Source of the DNA: Legionellales bacterium
Lineage (GTDB): Bacteria > Pseudomonadota > Gammaproteobacteria > Berkiellales > Berkiellaceae
Assembly (NCBI GenBank): GCA_002708265.1
Contig: PANA01000003.1
Coordinates: 62,001-126,000, forward strand
DNA length: 64,000 nt
Direction of reading: 5' to 3'
In this document: piece after piece, positions 16,306 to 28,235 of the stretch
Numbering within the stretch: position 1 is the first letter of the stretch
Layout: each line of letters starts with the position of its first letter
Notes under the pieces: model-generated
Told to the model about the DNA's origin: nothing
The model's input: the letters and a program-made list of their open reading frames with translations, nothing else
Database searches by the model: none
Made by a program: the position numbers and the translations under genes

Positions 16306-16524
16306 ATGAAAAAGTTAACTGAAGCTCAAGCAAAAGCTGTCGCTGGTGGTTTCCATCTTCTATTCGTAGAAGACTACCAAGAAAGCGGCCAAACAATGGT
16401 TCGTATTCTTGCTGGCGAAGGTGAAATCAGCGATGGTCTAGTTGTTGCTGGTGGTAGTCACTTAGATTCAACGGCAATGTTTGACTGCCCTGTGGTCGTT
16501 GATGAGCCTGACTTTCCAGTTTAA
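16306..16524 (+). CDS. Peptide with double-glycine leader (72 aa)
   Basis: The first 15 residues, MKKLTEAQAKAVAGG, have the hallmarks of a bacteriocin-type leader: basic start, LTE, hydrophobic residues at -4 and -7, and Gly-Gly at -2/-1. C39-peptidase ABC transporters cut after such a motif. The predicted 57-residue mature part is acidic, with one Cys and no glycine-zipper. A second VAGGxHL occurs at residues 47-53, mirroring VAGGFHL at 12-18. AAGGAG precedes the ATG. No transporter, immunity or modification gene is adjacent. Role could be bacteriocin, RiPP precursor or signal; none is proven. Confidence 0.7.
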   Translation: MKKLTEAQAKAVAGGFHLLFVEDYQESGQTMVRILAGEGEISDGLVVAGGSHLDSTAMFDCPVVVDEPDFPV

Positions 16525-18879
16525 TTAAAATAGATTTGGATAGTCTGAGGGGTGGCTTCGCTGCCCCTCATTTATTTGAGCCTTAAATGGCGCTTGTTCT
16601 GACGGTATTTTTTCAGCTCTAAACACTTCAAAAATAGCATCTTTCTGCCTTGGGTGTGCCAAAAGTCCTGTTTCAGGATCGATTCGTACAGAAATAATAC
16701 CATCTGGTCGATCGGGAGCAGATAACGGTTTGTCCCTTAATGCCTCACCCATAAAGTCAATCCAAATAGGTAGAGCCGATCGCGATCCATACTCCAAGAT
16801 ACTTTTAGGCTCATCGTAACCTAACCAAGTAACACAGACTAAGTCGCGGTTGAAGCCAGCGAACCAGTTATCCTGTAAATCGTTTGTAGTACCCGTTTTT
16901 CCACCAATGTCCGATCTGTTTAAAGACTTGGCACGTTTCCCTGTTCCGTTTTGAATCGCATCTTTTAGAAAATCACTCATAATATAGGCAACTTCAGGTG
17001 CCAATACAGGTTCGGCTAGGTTTTCAATCCAGGCGCTGCCCGCACTAGAAATGGCAAGAGGGGCATTCTGAGCAAATAGGATATTTCCATCCGCATCTTC
17101 TATATGGTGAATGAGATGCGGTGTTACCTTATATCCACCGTTTGCAATAATGCTGTAAGCAGCAGCCATTTCAAGCGGTGAAACATGCAAGGTTCCCAAA
17201 GCTAAGGATAAGCCATTAGGTAGCTTTTCCGGAGTGAAACCTAATCGGGCCAAAGTTTGTTTGGCAAAGGAAAGCCCAATATCATCCAGTAGCCGGATGG
17301 AAACCAAGTTTTGTGAGTTAACAATACCGAGCCGCAAGCGTGTGGGGCCTGAAAATTGCTTGGAGTCATTTTGTGGGCGCCATTGGCCTTCTAAGCTTCG
17401 ATCGTTTTGTACCCAAGGCGAATCATTCACTAGAGAAGCAGCGGTGTACCCCTTTTCTAAAGCGCTGATATAGACAAAAGGTTTAAATGCCGAGCCAGGC
17501 TGTCTTTGGGCCTGTAGAGCGCGGTTGAAGTGACTTAAACTAAAATCATACCCTCCAACCATTGCTTTGATAGCACCAGTTGCTGACTCTGTTGCGACCA
17601 AGGCAGCGTTTGCTTCAGGAAGTTGGGCCAATGCAACTTTGCCTTCGTCAATGGTTACATAAACGACATCGCCAATACTTAAGATGGTTTCAAAGCTCGT
17701 AGGCTCTGCTCCCAAGCTTCTATTGCGCCGAATGGGACGTGCCCATAATGTATCGGAAAGTAAAACCTTTTCCAGCTGACCATTTCCCTGCATCAATAAA
17801 ATAGACTCGTCTAACACCTCTACAACTACCGCAGGAAATAAGTGTGCGTAAGTCGGCAGCGCTTGTAGATGACTTTGCCATTGAAAAAGGGTTTCCCCTT
17901 CTTCTGGTAACTCAAAATGCGTAATTGGACCTCTGTACCCATGACGTTTCTCATAGGCCAGTAAGTTTTTCTGTACCGCAATTTCAGCCGCTTGCTGCAT
18001 CTTAGGATCAACAGTCGTATACACAATGAAACCATCCGTATAGGCTCTATCACCATAGCGGGCTAACATGTCTTGTCGAATGGTTTCAGCGACATATGGC
18101 GCCTTAAAATCTACCTGGCGACGGTGATACCGAGCAGTTAAAGGCTCAGCTAATGCTTCTTCAAATGCCTCTTCGGTAATAAACCCATAGTGATGCATGC
18201 GATTGAGCACATGATTGCGTCGCTTCAGTGCCGCTTTAGGATTGTTTAATGGGTTAATAGCAGATGGGGCTTGAGGTAGCCCAGCAATCATCGCACTTTC
18301 AGATAAGGTTAAATCTGCGACCGACTTCCCATAATATACCTGTGCAGCCGCAGCTACGCCATAGGCATTCTTTCCAAAGTAAATCTTGTTTAGGTACAGC
18401 TCTAAAATGGCATCCTTGGTTAAGTTTTGATCAATTTTCAGGGCTAATAAAATCTCGTTAATTTTGCGGGCGTAGGTTTTTTCGCGTGAAAGGAAAAAGT
18501 TTCGAGCCACCTGCATCGTAATAGTGCTAGCGCCCTGTTCTTTTCTGCCACTTTTTAAAGCAACTAAGACTGCTCGAGCCAGTCCTCTTGCATCAACACC
18601 AGGGTGTTCAAAGAAGCGACGGTCTTCAGTGGCGATGACCGCGCGGATTAAGTTCATGGGTATATCTTTAATGGGTAAAGGAATACGGCGCTTTTCACCA
18701 AACTCAGCAATGATCTGATGATCTACCGATAAGATACGCATCGGTACCTGAAACTGAACATCTACTAAATGTTCTGTGGACGGGAGGTTGCGCCACAATA
18801 TAAAAATAAGCCCAGACAGCAATATGCTGCCAAGCAACACAGATAAAAGTATCCATTGGAACAACGACTTGTTTTTCAT
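16525..18879 (-). CDS. mrcA: Penicillin-binding protein 1A
   Basis: A bifunctional peptidoglycan glycosyltransferase/transpeptidase anchored in the inner membrane. A TM helix (LFQWILLSVLLGSILLSGLI) comes first. The GT51 domain follows with EDRRFFEHPGVD and GASTITMQVARNFFL. The transpeptidase has SxxK (GSAFK), SxN (SQN) and KTG (GGKTGTTNDLQ). The 784-residue length fits PBP1a; an OB-like linker precedes the transpeptidase domain. Start ATG at 18879 leaves a short cytoplasmic tail; a GTG at 18909 is an alternative. Divergent mrcA-pilMNOPQ order is conserved in many Gammaproteobacteria. Its stop abuts that of the GG peptide gene without a gap. Confidence 0.95.
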   Translation of the reverse strand: MKNKSLFQWILLSVLLGSILLSGLIFILWRNLPSTEHLVDVQFQVPMRILSVDHQIIAEFGEKRRIPLPIKDIPMNLIRAVIATEDRRFFEHPGVDARGLARAVLVALKSGRKEQGASTITMQVARNFFLSREKTYARKINEILLALKIDQNLTKDAILELYLNKIYFGKNAYGVAAAAQVYYGKSVADLTLSESAMIAGLPQAPSAINPLNNPKAALKRRNHVLNRMHHYGFITEEAFEEALAEPLTARYHRRQVDFKAPYVAETIRQDMLARYGDRAYTDGFIVYTTVDPKMQQAAEIAVQKNLLAYEKRHGYRGPITHFELPEEGETLFQWQSHLQALPTYAHLFPAVVVEVLDESILLMQGNGQLEKVLLSDTLWARPIRRNRSLGAEPTSFETILSIGDVVYVTIDEGKVALAQLPEANAALVATESATGAIKAMVGGYDFSLSHFNRALQAQRQPGSAFKPFVYISALEKGYTAASLVNDSPWVQNDRSLEGQWRPQNDSKQFSGPTRLRLGIVNSQNLVSIRLLDDIGLSFAKQTLARLGFTPEKLPNGLSLALGTLHVSPLEMAAAYSIIANGGYKVTPHLIHHIEDADGNILFAQNAPLAISSAGSAWIENLAEPVLAPEVAYIMSDFLKDAIQNGTGKRAKSLNRSDIGGKTGTTNDLQDNWFAGFNRDLVCVTWLGYDEPKSILEYGSRSALPIWIDFMGEALRDKPLSAPDRPDGIISVRIDPETGLLAHPRQKDAIFEVFRAEKIPSEQAPFKAQINEGQRSHPSDYPNLF
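16546..16570 (+). terminator. Hairpin between the peptide gene and mrcA, within mrcA end
   Basis: TGAGGGG and CCCCTCA pair with a CTTCG-containing loop, 22 bases after the stop of the peptide gene and inside the last codons of mrcA on the opposite strand. It is followed by TTTATTT, which supports termination of the plus transcript. Confidence 0.5.
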
Positions 18880-18984
18880 TTGAAAAATTATGCCTGCGGG
18901 GTATGGCACAGGTCAAAGATTCAGCTTGCTGAGATAGGTGTAACGACTACAATTAAGTTAGAAGCCTCTTGTTAGGATGCCCAA

Positions 18985-20049
18985 ATGTCTGTTTTAGAAT
19001 GGTTGGGGCTAAAAAAGCCGTCGGTTATCGGCGTTGATATTAGTTCAACAACAGTAAAGTTGATTCAGCTCAGCAACGAAGGAAGCTACTGGCTAGTAGA
19101 AGGATATGCTATTGAGCCGCTTGGCGATGCTGCAATGCAGGACGAAGAAGGCTTTAGTTCCAAGTTAGTCACTAAAGCAATTCAAGCCGCGTTAGAAAAA
19201 TATCCCTTTACTGCTAAACATGCCGCTATCGCCATTCCTGGAGCGAGCGCTATTAGCAAAATCATTCAAATGCCAGCCTTTATTAAGTCAGAAGATTTTG
19301 CGGCACAAATATATCTTGAAGCAAGTAAGCACATCCCGTATTCGATAGAGGAGGTGCATATTGATTGGCAGATTTTAGGACCCAATGAAAATGTAGAAGA
19401 GGAAGTCGATGTTCTTTTGGTGGCTGCTAAGGCAGACATTGTTGATCCTCGTGTAAAGGCAGTCGAAGATGCTGGGCTGACAGTAGAGTATGTTGATGTA
19501 GAGACATTTGTTATTGAAAGAGCTTTAGCAGGGTTACCGTCAGTTTCAAAAAGCCCTGGTTGTCAGGCAATTGTAGACGTGGGTGCGACTTCAACTAACC
19601 TTTGTATCTTGCATGAGGGAAAAAGTATTTATGCACGCGAACAAGAGTTCGGAGGGCGTCAATTAACGGAAGCTATTATGCAGCATTACGGCATGACTTA
19701 CGGAGAGGCAGGAAAAGCAAAGCGTGAGAAGAGCTTGCCGGATGATTATAAAGAGGCTGTATTTGAACCATTCCAACAAGCACTCATTCAAGAAATAAAA
19801 CGTGGGCTTGAGTTTTTCTATTCATCTACGGAGCACAGCACAATTGAAAATGTATTAATTGGGGGTGCTACTATTCAAGAAGAACAAGTCATTTCTAACT
19901 TAAGTGAAATATTTAATGTGCCTGTCAAATTGGTTAATCCTTTAGAAAATATGCGGATTGAAGACAAAGCTTTACAAAAACCACTCGCGAATGATTGTGC
20001 AGCGCTGATAATTTGTTGCGGTCTTGGTATGCGAGGGCAAGTAGAATGA
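18985..20049 (+). CDS. pilM: Type IV pilus assembly ATPase-like protein PilM
   Basis: An actin-like cytoplasmic protein (354 aa) with the FtsA/PilM fold: IGVDISSTTVKLIQL (phosphate loop) at the start, AIVDVGATSTNLCILHEG in the middle and NVLIGGATIQEE near the end. PilM binds the cytoplasmic N-terminal tail of PilN and couples the pilus motor to the inner-membrane alignment complex. It starts 105 bases from the mrcA start on the opposite strand and overlaps pilN by 4 bases (ATGA). Confidence 0.95.
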   Translation: MSVLEWLGLKKPSVIGVDISSTTVKLIQLSNEGSYWLVEGYAIEPLGDAAMQDEEGFSSKLVTKAIQAALEKYPFTAKHAAIAIPGASAISKIIQMPAFIKSEDFAAQIYLEASKHIPYSIEEVHIDWQILGPNENVEEEVDVLLVAAKADIVDPRVKAVEDAGLTVEYVDVETFVIERALAGLPSVSKSPGCQAIVDVGATSTNLCILHEGKSIYAREQEFGGRQLTEAIMQHYGMTYGEAGKAKREKSLPDDYKEAVFEPFQQALIQEIKRGLEFFYSSTEHSTIENVLIGGATIQEEQVISNLSEIFNVPVKLVNPLENMRIEDKALQKPLANDCAALIICCGLGMRGQVE

Positions 20050-20609
20050 GAACCATCAATCTTCTCCCCTGGCGCGAAAAAGAAAAAGTCATTCATGCTC
20101 GACAGTTTTGGGTAATATTTGGGTTGAGCATTATTTTATCATTGGGGATTTGGATGGTTTGGAAGAGTGGAATTTCCTCACGCTTCGAGGTGGTGCAAGC
20201 TCAAAATATAAAACTAAAAAATGAAATATCTGTTCTAGATAGTCGGCTTGCAGCAATAGCAAACTTAAAAAAAGAAAAAGAAGCACTAGTTAGCCGCATT
20301 CAAATGATTCAATCACTTCATTTTAATCGGTCGAATACCGTTGATTTGATGTCTGATATTGCAAGAGCCGTCCCAGAAGGGCTGGTGTTGGATTTTTTGG
20401 TTCGTGAAAACGACACAATTTTAATAGAAGGAAAAGCTGAGTCCAATAGCCAGGTTGCTCAGTTTATGAGAAACATCGAAAAAATTGAATTGTTAAAGAC
20501 GCCAGTTTTATCAGTGATTCAAGCAGATGAAGACCAAGAGAATTTTATTGAGTTTAACCTTAAGGCTCAGCAGATACAAAAAGAAGAGCTTAATGGAGGG
20601 TCTCAGTGA
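20046..20609 (+). CDS. pilN: Type IV pilus assembly protein PilN
   Basis: The N-terminus RTINLLPWREKE is the conserved PilN peptide that docks into PilM. One TM helix (FWVIFGLSIILSLGIWMVW) is followed by a coiled coil (LKNEISVLDSRLAAIANLKK) and a ferredoxin-like periplasmic domain. ATG at 20046 is used; upstream in-frame codons from 19995 fall inside pilM. Length 187 is normal. The end overlaps pilO (GTGA). Confidence 0.95.
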   Translation: MRTINLLPWREKEKVIHARQFWVIFGLSIILSLGIWMVWKSGISSRFEVVQAQNIKLKNEISVLDSRLAAIANLKKEKEALVSRIQMIQSLHFNRSNTVDLMSDIARAVPEGLVLDFLVRENDTILIEGKAESNSQVAQFMRNIEKIELLKTPVLSVIQADEDQENFIEFNLKAQQIQKEELNGGSQ

Positions 20610-21244
20610 AAAAGGTGTCTTCTGATATCAGTTTAAATGAGCTTGACGTAAGTGAGATTGCGCTTTGGCCTCGTCAGTTGCAGCTTTTTGTCGTGGGGCT
20701 CGTATCCATTATATTGCTGTTTAGTTTATATTGGTTTGATATCAAGGCAAGACAAGAAACATTAGCCCGTTTTGAGCAGGCACAGCTTGAACTAAAAGCA
20801 GATTTTGAAAAAAAATATATGCGAGCGGTCAATTACCCTATATATGTCAATCAAAAGAAAGAAGTATCTAACCGTCTGGCCCAAGTGCTTGAAATGCTGC
20901 CTAAGCGAGCAGAAGTCCCAGGGTTAGTGGACTCTCTTTCAGAGAAAGGGGTTTCAGCTGGATTAATCTTTAGATCCATACGGATGCGCGCTGAAAAGAA
21001 AAGCGATTTTGTCACTGAACTGCCAATGGAAGTGAATGTGGTCGGCTCTTACCACGAATTAGCCCATTTCGTAGAGTTGTTGGCGAGCATGTCCCGGTTG
21101 GTTACTATCCACGACTTCACAATTACCACTTTATCTGAGAATGAATTAAAAACATACGTTCCTGTGAATGGAAATGAAATTCTTAGAATGATTCTGACGG
21201 TTAAAACCTATAGATATACTGAACCGGAGGGACAAGATGAATAA
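20606..21244 (+). CDS. pilO: Type IV pilus assembly protein PilO
   Basis: A bitopic inner-membrane protein of 212 residues: cytoplasmic tail, TM helix LQLFVVGLVSIILLFSLYWF, coiled coil and periplasmic domain with VNVVGSYHELAHFVELLASM. The sequence LPMEVNVVGSYHEL is typical of PilO. It pairs with PilN and connects to the lipoprotein PilP. The GTG start overlaps the pilN stop, so translation is coupled. Confidence 0.95.
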   Translation: MKKVSSDISLNELDVSEIALWPRQLQLFVVGLVSIILLFSLYWFDIKARQETLARFEQAQLELKADFEKKYMRAVNYPIYVNQKKEVSNRLAQVLEMLPKRAEVPGLVDSLSEKGVSAGLIFRSIRMRAEKKSDFVTELPMEVNVVGSYHELAHFVELLASMSRLVTIHDFTITTLSENELKTYVPVNGNEILRMILTVKTYRYTEPEGQDE

Positions 21245-21749
21245 TCTACATCGCTGTACCTCTGTGACACTTTTAGTGATTATATTAAGTGGCTGCTCCA
21301 GTGATGCTGAAATTGATATATATATTTCTGAAGTGAAAGAGCTTCCGGCAGCACCGGTTGAGGCGTTGCCTGATATGACCTTGCCTAAGCCTTCAGAGTA
21401 TACCGCCGCTAATGAACGAGATCCGTTCTACATCGCGCCAAGAGTTGGTGTGGATTATCTGGCGAGCGATATACATCCTGACAGTGGGCGCCCTAGAGAG
21501 GTGCTGGAAAACTTCCCTTTAGATACACTTAAAATGGTGGGGACACTAGAAAGGCGTCAGCAGCGGTGGGCGATCATACTAGATGCTCAAGGTCTAGTTT
21601 ATCGAGTGTCCGAAGGAAACTATATTGGTAAGAATCATGGAAAAATAGTAGGGGTAAGCGAGACATCTATTGATGTTGTAGAGGTTATCCCTGATAGCAT
21701 CGCTGGTTGGCGAGAAAGAAAAGCGAGGTTAGCATTAGATGGAGAATAA
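21237..21749 (+). CDS. pilP: Type IV pilus lipoprotein PilP
   Basis: The N-terminus has a lipobox (LLVIILSGC; lipid-bearing Cys about residue 20), followed by the disordered linker and the beta domain: RDPFYIAPR, LENFPLDTLKMVGTLERR, then GLVYRVSEGNYIGKNHGKIV. PilP reaches across the periplasm and contacts the PilQ N-domains. Length 170 is normal. It overlaps pilO by 8 and pilQ by 11 bases. Confidence 0.95.
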   Translation: MNNLHRCTSVTLLVIILSGCSSDAEIDIYISEVKELPAAPVEALPDMTLPKPSEYTAANERDPFYIAPRVGVDYLASDIHPDSGRPREVLENFPLDTLKMVGTLERRQQRWAIILDAQGLVYRVSEGNYIGKNHGKIVGVSETSIDVVEVIPDSIAGWRERKARLALDGE

Positions 21750-23874
21750 TATGCCAATTCGCTTGCTGCAATTAATGACGACTTTTCTATTAAGTACAGT
21801 CTTAATCAGCTCTGCTGTAGCTCAATCTCCGATGCTGAAGAAGATTGAAACAAGCCCTCTTAAAGATGAAGGTATTGAAATTGAGTGGTTCTTTGATAGC
21901 AGTGTTCCAACACCAGAGCAGATTTGACTTGAAAACCCACATCGATTAGTCTTGGATTTTGAAGATTTGATGCGTTCAGAATCGTTTGATGCCCCTGAAG
22001 TAGAGACGAATAAATGGTTGCAAACAATCGACATTGTTGATGTGGATGAGGGGCTACAAACTGTTATCGTTTTTGACGAAATTATCAATTACCAAGTGAT
22101 TCCTAAAGATCAATCTTTGGTTATCCGATTTTTGGAAAAAAATCTGTCACTTGAGGCGCTATCTGAGGCAGAAACGGACTGGGTTGAAAGAACGATTGAA
22201 GATTTGCAATTTTTGTCAACCGAACCTGGAAAAGGGTTGTTGAAAATTCTATACGACTCAGAGTCTCTGCCCGTAGAATATAATGATGCACCAGATAAAA
22301 TGACATTAAAGTTTCCTCACACGGAAATCAATAAGGCTTTTCATCGAAGTTTTAATGTGAGTGATTTGAATACGGCTGTGTCTCATTTCGAAGTGTCTCA
22401 GACGAATGCCGAAGTGATGCTGCAAGTGTATTTTAAGCACCCAACGACGCCAGTGGCATATCAGGATGCCGAAGGATTCTTTGTAGAGTTCTTGCCTAAA
22501 AAATCAAGCGATGGTGCTAAAGCGGCTGAGTACACTGGTGAAAATATATCTTTGAATTTTCAAAATATTGAGGTTAGATCGGTGCTGCAGTTACTGGCTG
22601 ATTTTTCAGATTTCAATGTTGTTACTTCTGACTCTGTGACAGGCACTATCACCTTGCGTCTCAAAAATGTTCCTTGGGATCAAGCATTAGATTTGATTCT
22701 CAAAATCAAAGGACTAGATTCGAGAATGCACGGAAATGTTTTGCTGGTTGCGCCTACTGAAGAGTTGGCAGAGCAAGAGCGGCTACTGCTTGAATCTTCA
22801 CAGGAGATTGAGGATCTCTCTCCCCTGGTTTCTGAATTGCTACAAATTAACTTTGCTAAAGCGGCAGATATTGCCATTTTATTGAAAAAAGACGATGTTT
22901 CAATGCTGTCCCCTCGTGGCCGGGTGACGGTTGATGAAAGAACGAACAGTTTGCTTGTTTATGAAACGCCGAAAAAAATGGCGGAGATTCAGGCATTGAT
23001 TAAAAAGCTAGACCGTCCAATTAGACAGGTACTAATCGAAGCCAAAATTATTAAAGCGACGGATGACTTTGAGCAAGCACTTGGGGTTAAGTTCGGGGCA
23101 ACAGCTCATACTGTTAGGCATGGCTTTAATCAAGGTGGTATAGCGGGTAACTTAACCGGTTCAAATACCCTTGCCACATCAGAGGGCTCTGTTCCTCAAG
23201 ATTTATCGTTTACAGACAGATTGAATGTTAGCTTGCCTAAAACACTGTCAAGCTCAACAGGCGGATCGGGAAGTATTGCGTTTACTATCGCAAGATTGCC
23301 ACTAGATACCATCCTGGATTTAGAGCTATCGGCATTAGAAAATGAAGGCCTAGGCGAGGTCATTTCAAGTCCTAAGCTAGTTATGGCCAATCAGCAAACG
23401 GCTTATATCGAGTCTGGTGAAGAAATTCCATATAATGAAACAACTTCATCGGGTGCGGCTTCCATCGCTTTCAAAAAAGCGGTTCTGCGTTTAGAAGTGA
23501 CCCCACAGATTACGCCAGATAATCATATTATTTTAGACTTGTTAGTAAACCAAGATTCTAGAGGAACGACGGTTGGTTCGGTGCCTGCTATCGATAAACA
23601 AGAAATGAAAACCCAGGCGTTGGTTCTTAATGGGGAAACTATTGTGCTTGGAGGCATATATAAACAGACCGTTTCTAAAAGTGTGACGAAGGTTCCTGTT
23701 TTGGGTGATATTCCCTACTTGGGCCGACTCTTCAAAAATGAAAGTAAGACTGACGATCGAGAAGAGCTTCTAATTTTTGTTACACCGAAGATTATTATGG
23801 ATGATTTCCCAGAAGAGCTGAAGGTAAAAGACCGTATAATTAAGCCCTTGGCTTCGGTTAGAGAAGAAGACTAA
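21739..23874 (+). pseudogene. pilQ: Type IV pilus secretin PilQ, interrupted by in-frame TGA
   Basis: The gene encodes the outer-membrane secretin. Signal peptide (LLQLMTTFLLSTVLISSAVA), an N-terminal AMIN domain, a second AMIN-like region, a secretin N-domain (TGTITLRLKNVPWDQALDLI) and the secretin pore with GLGEVISSPKLVMANQQ and VLGDIPYLGRLFKNES are all in one frame. Codon 63 (21925-21927) is TGA, between PTPEQI and LENPHRLVLDFE, in the middle of the first AMIN domain. The 640 codons after it have no other stop. TGA is a normal stop in neighbours such as pilN. Causes could be a nonsense mutation, a sequencing error, or readthrough. Without readthrough a secretin lacking its export signal would result. 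Confidence 0.88.
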
Positions 23875-23907
23875 CTCCCAATACTCTCCCGTCAAAGGGG
23901 CTTCAAA

Positions 23908-23936
23908 TTGACAACTTTGGCTGCTTTGGCCATTAT
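23908..23936 (+). promoter_or_regulatory. Possible sigma-70 promoter for aroK-hemE
   Basis: A consensus -35 (TTGACA, 23908-23913), a 17-bp spacer and CATTAT (23931-23936) precede aroK; TATAAT-like bases continue just after. It lies in the 114-bp gap between pilQ and aroK and would free aroK from the pil transcript. Confidence 0.45.
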
Positions 23937-23988
23937 ATAATCGTTTTTTAATCCTCAACTTCACCAGGGTAGCCAAGAGAATAAGCAT

Positions 23989-24521
23989 ATGAAGCGACCC
24001 GTTAACCTTTTTTTAGTTGGCCCAATGGGGGCCGGTAAAAGCACGATAGGCCGCCAATTGGCCAAAATGCTTAAAATGGATTTTATTGATACCGATCAAG
24101 AGATTGAAGACCGCACAGGTGCCGATATTGCGTGGATTTTTGATGTCGAGGGAGAAGCAGGCTTTCGTGCGCGTGAAACGCAGGTGCTTGAAGAGTTGTC
24201 TGGTCGACAAAACTTAGTTTTAGCCACAGGGGGGGGCATCATTCTTTCTCCACAAAATCGAAATTTGTTAGCGGCTAGAGGGTTGGTGGTTTATCTTAAT
24301 ACCTCTGTTGCGCAGCAGTTGGAGCGGACGGCCCGAGATAAACGTCGGCCTTTACTTCGTCAATCGGAACTAGAAGAAAAAAAAGAAGAGCTGCTAAGAC
24401 TCAATGAGATAAGACAGCCTTTATACGAAGAGATTGCGGAAATAACTGTTGAGACCGATGAGCGCTCTGTTCGTGCGGTTGCTAAAGACGTTATAGATAT
24501 TCTTGAGAAAGAGAGCATTTA

Positions 24522-24522
<1 letters not shown>
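23989..24522 (+). CDS. aroK: Shikimate kinase
   Basis: Phosphorylates shikimate at the 3-OH in the aromatic amino acid pathway. Walker A is [15 protein letters not shown]; the shikimate site includes the DTDQEIEDR motif (D34-like) and ATGGGII; the lid is RDKRRPLLR. Length 177 is typical. In many relatives aroB follows; here hemE starts on the last base of the aroK stop instead, and aroB is not in the window. Confidence 0.96.
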
Positions 24523-26936
<2,414 letters not shown>

Positions 26937-27081
26937 ATCAAACTCCAAAAGGTTGTAAATACAAATAATTTTTTAACCTCTATAGTCTCTGACACCCCAA
27001 ATCTCTTTTGGTTTGTTCTCGCTATACACTAAAAAAATCAGTATAATTGTTAGTTTGATAAATTATGTTGGGGACGTACCC

Positions 27082-28233
27082 ATGATTGATGGATGGTTAG
27101 GACTAAATGCATGGCAATGTATCGTTACCGTGATGGTAATGACACATATTACTATAGCGAGTGTTACAATGTATCTGCACCGTTCGCAAGCGCATCGCTC
27201 TGTCGACTTTCACCCTTTAGTAAACCACTTTTTCCGTTCTTGGCTTTGGATGACAACAGGGATGCGTACTAAAGACTGGGTCAGTATTCATCGTAAACAT
27301 CACGCTAAATGCGAAACACAGGAAGACCCACATTCACCACAAGTGTTAGGCCTAAAAAAAGTACTTTGGGAAGGGGCAGAGCTTTATCGAGCAGAAGCCA
27401 AAAACCTTGAGACAATGGAACGATATGGTCATGGCACACCCAACGACTGGATTGAAAAATATCTTTACAATAAAGCCTGGCTTGGCATTACGCTAATGTT
27501 CATTCTCGATGTGCTGCTTTTTGGTGTAAAAGGCATCTCTGTCTGGGGTGTGCAAATGATATGGATCCCATTTTTTGCGGCAGGGGTTATTAACGGTGTG
27601 GGACACGCCATTGGATACCGAAATTTTGAGTCTCCAGATGCCTCTACAAACTTAATTCCTTGGGGAATCCTTATTGGTGGAGAAGAGTTACACAATAATC
27701 ATCATACCTATCCCACTTCTGCACGACTGTCGCTAAAGTGGTATGAATTTGATATTGGTTGGTTGTACATTCGTTTGTTGAGCATACTTAAACTCGCCAA
27801 GGTTCGTAGAGTTGCGCCAAAAGTAGCGCTTTCCAACTCACCAGGCAGTACGCTTTGTGAAAACACACTTAAGTCTTTACTGTCTAATCGGTTTCAAGTA
27901 ATGACATATTACTCCCATACAGTTCTTAAACCTGCTTTGCTCAAAGCGCAAACACATGCCAATGCACAACAAAAACGCATGCTAAATAAGCTTAAACACT
28001 CATGGGGCAAGTTGAGTGAGGTCGATCTTCATGGCTTGTCACGCTTCCCACAACTGAAGACAGAAATTGAGCTTAAAAAAAGTTTGCAGAGGATATGGGA
28101 TCAAAAAAATGCATCCGCTAAAGAGCTTATCGATCAGTTATCCCTCTGGTGTGAGCAAGCAAAAGCAACCCAAAACAAAACGTTAGAGCAGTTTGTAGAG
28201 TATTTAAACCGTTACCAAGTGCAAGCATCCTAG
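27082..28233 (+). CDS. Acyl-CoA/acyl-lipid delta-9 fatty acid desaturase
   Basis: Integral membrane di-iron desaturase that introduces a double bond in acyl chains. The three His boxes are HRSQAHR, HRKHHAKCE and ELHNNHHTYP. Four hydrophobic segments surround them. The C-terminal about 110 residues after box 3 form a charged helical tail, as in DesA/DesB-type desaturases of Pseudomonas. ATG at 27082 follows GGGGAC; the TTG at 27013 has no site. It probably adjusts membrane fluidity. Confidence 0.9.
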   Translation: MIDGWLGLNAWQCIVTVMVMTHITIASVTMYLHRSQAHRSVDFHPLVNHFFRSWLWMTTGMRTKDWVSIHRKHHAKCETQEDPHSPQVLGLKKVLWEGAELYRAEAKNLETMERYGHGTPNDWIEKYLYNKAWLGITLMFILDVLLFGVKGISVWGVQMIWIPFFAAGVINGVGHAIGYRNFESPDASTNLIPWGILIGGEELHNNHHTYPTSARLSLKWYEFDIGWLYIRLLSILKLAKVRRVAPKVALSNSPGSTLCENTLKSLLSNRFQVMTYYSHTVLKPALLKAQTHANAQQKRMLNKLKHSWGKLSEVDLHGLSRFPQLKTEIELKKSLQRIWDQKNASAKELIDQLSLWCEQAKATQNKTLEQFVEYLNRYQVQAS

Positions 28234-28235
28234 AG

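Noticed and set aside
21925-21927. Selenocysteine or reassigned TGA in pilQ
   Set aside because: Other genes such as pilN and ridA stop at TGA, the position is not a known selenocysteine site, and no SECIS-like hairpin with conserved bulge was recognised directly after the codon.
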